A stretch of 64,000 bases of DNA from CAWAMR01 sp963783095 (GTDB taxonomy: Bacteria > Planctomycetota > Planctomycetia > Gemmatales > Gemmataceae), in assembly GCA_963783095.1 (NCBI GenBank), contig CAWAMR010000014.1:124001-188000 (forward strand), in the 5' to 3' direction. The position numbers were made by a program, and so were the translations under genes. Positions 60,893-64,000 of the stretch are shown here, piece after piece; the first letter of the stretch is position 1, and each line of letters begins with the position of its first letter. The notes beneath the pieces were generated by a model, which saw only the letters and a list, made by a program, of their open reading frames with translations, had not been told where the DNA came from and did not search any database.

Positions 60893-60989
60893 TTCGTGGG
60901 ATACCTATTGTGCAGTTTGGAACGATCCGGTAACTTCGCGGCTTAAATTCCTGAGTCGCCCCTATCCCATTTCTCATCGGGGGTAGTTC

Positions 60990-62060
60990 ATGACCTTCAT
61001 TGAGCAGTGTCCGAGTCTGAGCGTTATCATCCCGACTTACAATCGGGCCGAGTTTGTGCGTAGCTGCTTGAAAGCCCTGGAAGAATGCGGCGTACCCGAT
61101 CTCGAAGTAATCGTGGTCGATGACGGCTCGACCGATGATACCAAACATGTCGTGGTGTCGTCGCCGTTGAAACCGCGCTATATCCGGCAAAAAAACGCCG
61201 GGCCGGCCGTTGCGCGCAACAACGGTTTCCAGCATAGCCGGGGTCGATTCGTCGGCTTTTTGGATTGCGATGATGAATGGCTTCCGGGAGCACCTGCTCA
61301 GGCGCTCGGATTTATGAAACATCATCCCGAAGTGGATGTGTTGTTCGCCGAGGCTCTGCTGGGCAGCCGGGATTCGGGCTTTGCTTCATGGATTGAAATT
61401 GCCGGTCAAGGAGCGTTTCAACAATTGCCGCATGAAGTGGTTGAGCCGAACTTTCGCGTCCTGGAGCGCGATGCGTTCTTTCGACGTCTGGCGGAGCGGA
61501 ATGCCGTGTTCCTCGGCTCGACCATTCTTCGCCGCGAGGCGTTTGAAAACATTGGTTACTTCGATCCGCAACTCTGTGGCGCGGCGGACTGGAACCTCTG
61601 GTTGCGCATGGCGGCAACCATGACTTTTGCCTATTGGGATGAGCCTCTGGCGATCTATACCAAGCATCCGGATGGGATGTCCAACGATCAGGAAGGTATG
61701 AACAAGGAGTTTTGTCAGGCGCTGAGCAAGTTGCTAAGGCAAGTGGTTTTGACCATCGAACAGCGAAATTGGACGAAATCCCGGCTGCGTCATCACCTGT
61801 TTGGCTATGCCTATCGAGCATTTAGCAGGGGTGATTTCAGCGAAGCCCGGCATCGCTTCAGCGACCTGATGTGGTTGAACGGATTTGAACTGCGCGGCTT
61901 TCTCTACTGGGTATGTTGTTCCTTACCGTTTGGGATGAATCGGCGCGTGCGTCGCCTCAAACAACGGATCGTGGGAACGAGGCAGGATTCTCACGAAGCA
62001 TTCGAGATTGCTCCCCGTTCTCGTGCGCTTCTTGCGGATTTGACGGAGAACCGACGGTGA
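60990..62060 (+). CDS. Family 2 glycosyltransferase
   Basis: 356 aa. SVIIPTYNRAEFVRSCLKAL, VVDDGSTDDTKHVV, NAGPAVARNNGFQHSRGRFV and FLDCDDEWLPG (DXD-type). GAADWNLWLRMA supplies the acceptor-side motif. GGGGGT precedes ATG 60990. The stop overlaps the next GTG as GTGA, so expression is coupled. Helical C-terminal region with no TM segment clear enough to call. Confidence 0.93.
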   Translation: MTFIEQCPSLSVIIPTYNRAEFVRSCLKALEECGVPDLEVIVVDDGSTDDTKHVVVSSPLKPRYIRQKNAGPAVARNNGFQHSRGRFVGFLDCDDEWLPGAPAQALGFMKHHPEVDVLFAEALLGSRDSGFASWIEIAGQGAFQQLPHEVVEPNFRVLERDAFFRRLAERNAVFLGSTILRREAFENIGYFDPQLCGAADWNLWLRMAATMTFAYWDEPLAIYTKHPDGMSNDQEGMNKEFCQALSKLLRQVVLTIEQRNWTKSRLRHHLFGYAYRAFSRGDFSEARHRFSDLMWLNGFELRGFLYWVCCSLPFGMNRRVRRLKQRIVGTRQDSHEAFEIAPRSRALLADLTENRR

Positions 62061-63097
62061 AGGTCTGGATCGTCCTGGTCAACTACAATGGCTGGGCAGA
62101 CACCCGCAAATGCCTTGCCTCGTTGCGAAGTGTTCGCGCTGTTGCACAAGCAACGGGACGAAACGACGTGGAGGTTGTCCTTGTGGACAACGCTTCGCGG
62201 GAAGATCCTCTCAACGAAATTCAATCGGTTGATCCCTGGTGTCATGTCGTCCGCAACGCCGTCAACGGCGGCTGGGCGGGCGGCAACAACACGGGTATCC
62301 GCCATGCACTGGCGGGTAATGCGGATCAAATCATTCTCCTCAACAACGACACGACGGTTGCCTCCAACCTTGTCGAGTCGCTCATCCAGGCTGCCCAAGA
62401 CCACCCGGAATTTGGCATCCTTGGGCCGGTGATTTGCTTCATGGATGACCCGCAGCTGGTACAAACGGACGGGTGCGGGTTCAATCCTCCCGGTTTCAAC
62501 GGCTTCTTTCGCCGCCAGCCGGTGGTGCTGGGCGATGAACCCAGGATCACTGAAGTCGAGATCGTGAACGGCTGCTGCATGATGATTTCCGCAAAAGCCG
62601 TTCGGACCATCGGCTTGATCGATGAGGAATTTTTCCTGATTCACGAGGAGTCCGACTACAGCTTGCGGGCCGGACTGGCTGGGTTTAAGTGCGGTGTGCT
62701 GAATCAAGTTTTGGTATGGCACAAAGGTTCCAGCACTTTCAAGGCAACGGGAAGCAGGATCCAGCGTTACTACGATGCCCGGAACCTGTTTCGATTGCTC
62801 GACAAGCATGCGGATGACCATCCCACTGGCCGGGGCTGGTTCCGCTCGTTGCCGGCCTATGCGAAGTATGTCTATTATCGCTATTGTCTGGAGCGAGAAC
62901 AGGGAAATGCCGATTCGGCCGAGGCGGTGGTACAGGGCGTCTACGATGCGCTATCCGGGCGCTATGGAATAATGGAGAATACGAATCGCTGGGGTATCGG
63001 CTTGTTGCGAAGAATCTTCGAGATGATGCACTGGCTACGTTCCAAAGAGGGGACTAGCCACAGAGTCACAGAGAAGACAGAAATGCAGATAACCTAA
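62057..63097 (+). CDS. Family 2 glycosyltransferase, rhamnosyltransferase-like
   Basis: 346 aa. WIVLVNYNGWADTRKCLASL, LVDNASREDPLNEI, GGWAGGNNTGIRHAL, LLNNDTTVASNLVE (the NND form of the DXD motif) and FFLIHEESDYSLRAGLAGFK are typical of the rhamnosyltransferase/WcaE-like branch of GT2. GTG 62057 overlaps the previous stop. The last ~14 residues (TSHRVTEKTEMQIT) are translated from a CACAGAG repeat arm at 63058-63080, so the original C-terminus was probably different. Confidence 0.93.
   Translation: MKVWIVLVNYNGWADTRKCLASLRSVRAVAQATGRNDVEVVLVDNASREDPLNEIQSVDPWCHVVRNAVNGGWAGGNNTGIRHALAGNADQIILLNNDTTVASNLVESLIQAAQDHPEFGILGPVICFMDDPQLVQTDGCGFNPPGFNGFFRRQPVVLGDEPRITEVEIVNGCCMMISAKAVRTIGLIDEEFFLIHEESDYSLRAGLAGFKCGVLNQVLVWHKGSSTFKATGSRIQRYYDARNLFRLLDKHADDHPTGRGWFRSLPAYAKYVYYRYCLEREQGNADSAEAVVQGVYDALSGRYGIMENTNRWGIGLLRRIFEMMHWLRSKEGTSHRVTEKTEMQIT
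63058..63080. repeat. CACAGAG repeat arm inside a coding end
   Basis: CCACAGAGTCACAGAGAAGA matches the left arm at 1549-1574 closely. It lies in the last codons of the glycosyltransferase gene. Only one arm is visible here. Confidence 0.7.
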
Positions 63098-63549
63098 CCA
63101 AACAAGCGTTTTACCCGCTTTTTTTCCAAGGTTTTCAAAGCAGCCTCCGTCGAAACGAGATCGAAATTATCAAAGAGCGATTGAATCGTTTGAAAATGGT
63201 GTTGCAAAAAATCAGACCCGCCTTTGTAACTTTCCAAACGCATCCAATTGCCATGAGGATCGATGATGACTGGCTGAAACTCCTTGTCGATTTCCCCAGT
63301 GATCAATTGACGAATCAGCCCGAAAGAGAATGAGCCTTTTGAAAGACCCAATTTGTGCTTCACCGATTGAAAATCCAGAAGGAGGTTGTCTCGTTCTTGT
63401 TGGAAGATCAAACGGAGCAACTCATTCTGGAGAGTTATCGTCCCCGTTCCGCCGAATCCAGGACAATAGGTGGAGTCCACGATCCGACATTTTCCTTCCG
63501 AAAAGAGAAAATAGCCGTCCGTAGCGAGATAATTCAGAATCGCCTTCAT
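63094..63549 (-). CDS. Hypothetical protein, antisense orientation inside the EPS cluster
   Basis: 151 aa. I do not recognise a family. AGGAT lies about 6 nt before ATG 63549, supporting expression. Mixed alpha/beta composition, no TM segment, no signal peptide; Phe-rich (LATDGYFLFSEGKCR, GSFSFGLIRQL). Its stop overlaps the end of the upstream glycosyltransferase by 4 bp in convergent orientation. Lower G+C than the flanking EPS genes hints at acquisition. No function assigned. Confidence 0.7.
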   Translation of the reverse strand: MKAILNYLATDGYFLFSEGKCRIVDSTYCPGFGGTGTITLQNELLRLIFQQERDNLLLDFQSVKHKLGLSKGSFSFGLIRQLITGEIDKEFQPVIIDPHGNWMRLESYKGGSDFLQHHFQTIQSLFDNFDLVSTEAALKTLEKKRVKRLFG

Positions 63550-63643
63550 CAGATTATCCTTTGACTAGTTTGGCCGCTTGCCTGTTATTACCGCTCAAGC
63601 GATTCATTATTCTATCCTGTTTTCATCGCAAGGGGATTTTTGG

Positions 63644-64000
63644 GTGCGACTGCTGTTCATCAGTGAAAAACTTTCGTGGCCTCGCCAGGCGGGACACGAT
63701 GTTCACACCTATTACCTGATGCAATCGCTGGTCCGTTTAGGCCACGATGTTCACCTTGCCACGGTGCGCGAACAAGATCCGCGTGCCATTGAAGGTGCCG
63801 ATCTGGCCTCGGTCCATCGTCTGACCGGTGAGGATTTTCGGGGTGCATCGGAGCCGTTGCCGCTGTCGAAAATGCAGGAGAAGTTTCGCAACTATTGGGG
63901 TGTTCGCCCCGAAATCATTCGTGAGGTTGGCGCACTCGCAAAAGACGTTGCAGCTGACGCCGTGGTCGTGGTCGGCCTGCACGTCTTGCCTTATCTTGGT
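63644..64000 (+). CDS. Glycosyltransferase, GT4-like, truncated by the window end
   Basis: First 119 codons only. LLFISEKLSWPRQAGHDVHT, then YYLMQSLVRLGHDVHLATVR, the N-terminal Rossmann half of GT-B family 4 enzymes (compare the opening of the gene at 55156). GTG 63644 has AAGGGG about 9 nt upstream. The donor-binding C-terminal half lies outside the window, so specificity cannot be judged. Confidence 0.85.
   Translation, partial: MRLLFISEKLSWPRQAGHDVHTYYLMQSLVRLGHDVHLATVREQDPRAIEGADLASVHRLTGEDFRGASEPLPLSKMQEKFRNYWGVRPEIIREVGALAKDVAADAVVVVGLHVLPYLG

Noticed and set aside
1..64000. tRNA or rRNA genes
   Set aside because: No convincing T-arm/acceptor patterns or rRNA-like blocks were seen in the intergenic regions by eye; a covariance search would be decisive.

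Overview
The window looks like a planctomycete chromosome, most likely Gemmataceae. The evidence is the gene families: DUF1501 paired with DUF1549/DUF1553 and a planctomycete-type cytochrome domain, a YTV-repeat cysteine-rich surface protein, DUF1080, large Ser/Thr kinases and pseudokinases (one carrying NPCBM domains), kinase-FGE fusions, a WD40 protein with a Gemmata-type N-terminus, and an Rpn-like nuclease family expanded in this group. No rRNA, tRNA or CRISPR array was found.

Layout. 1-8.4 kb, minus strand: a FCD-type GntR regulator is translationally coupled to a large PSCyt1-DUF1549-LamG-DUF1553 gene. Its usual partner, DUF1501, lies 2.9 kb away, separated by an IS5-family element and a 1.6-kb gene of unknown, probably multicopy, type. 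8.5-9.6 kb: an Rpn-like nuclease gene is coupled to a small gene that repeats its C-terminal domain. 9.7-15.7 kb: a secreted BNR/PDZ protein and a SEC-C/TPR protein. 16-22.2 kb, plus strand: a pseudokinase, then dxr-rseP (overlapping) and tsaE. 22.2-29.2 kb, minus strand: panE, a pseudokinase with three NPCBM domains, and the YTV protein. 29.5-33.2 kb: a DUF1080 protein and a WD40 protein. 33.2-34.5 kb: a repeat-rich non-coding stretch. 34.5-39.1 kb: two tandem kinase-TM-FGE fusion genes. 39.2-47.1 kb: ileS, an aldose 1-epimerase, a malate/lactate dehydrogenase of the Ldh2 type and argG. 47.5-50.1 kb: a GT-C-like membrane glycosyltransferase and surE. From 51 kb to the right edge: an exopolysaccharide cluster. 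It contains a NusG-like antiterminator, a Wzz/BY-kinase, an initiating sugar transferase, glycosyltransferases, a VanZ-like protein and an ABC exporter pair with a Wzt-like ATPase.

How the genes work together. The EPS cluster is a plausible single pathway: antitermination, initiation on a lipid carrier, chain building, and ABC export with a co-polymerase kinase. dxr and rseP, followed by tsaE, form a housekeeping group. The gntR-DUF1553-DUF1501 set looks like a regulated catabolic or periplasmic unit that insertions have split.

Sequence quality. At least fifteen genes are broken by one-base shifts, several of them in homopolymers, and one of these is ileS. The simplest reading is uncorrected consensus indels, so broken genes are annotated here as whole genes with their pieces described. 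Whether each break is real cannot be settled from this sequence alone.

Dispersed repeats are a second theme: several palindromic families recur, one of them directly abutting a start codon.
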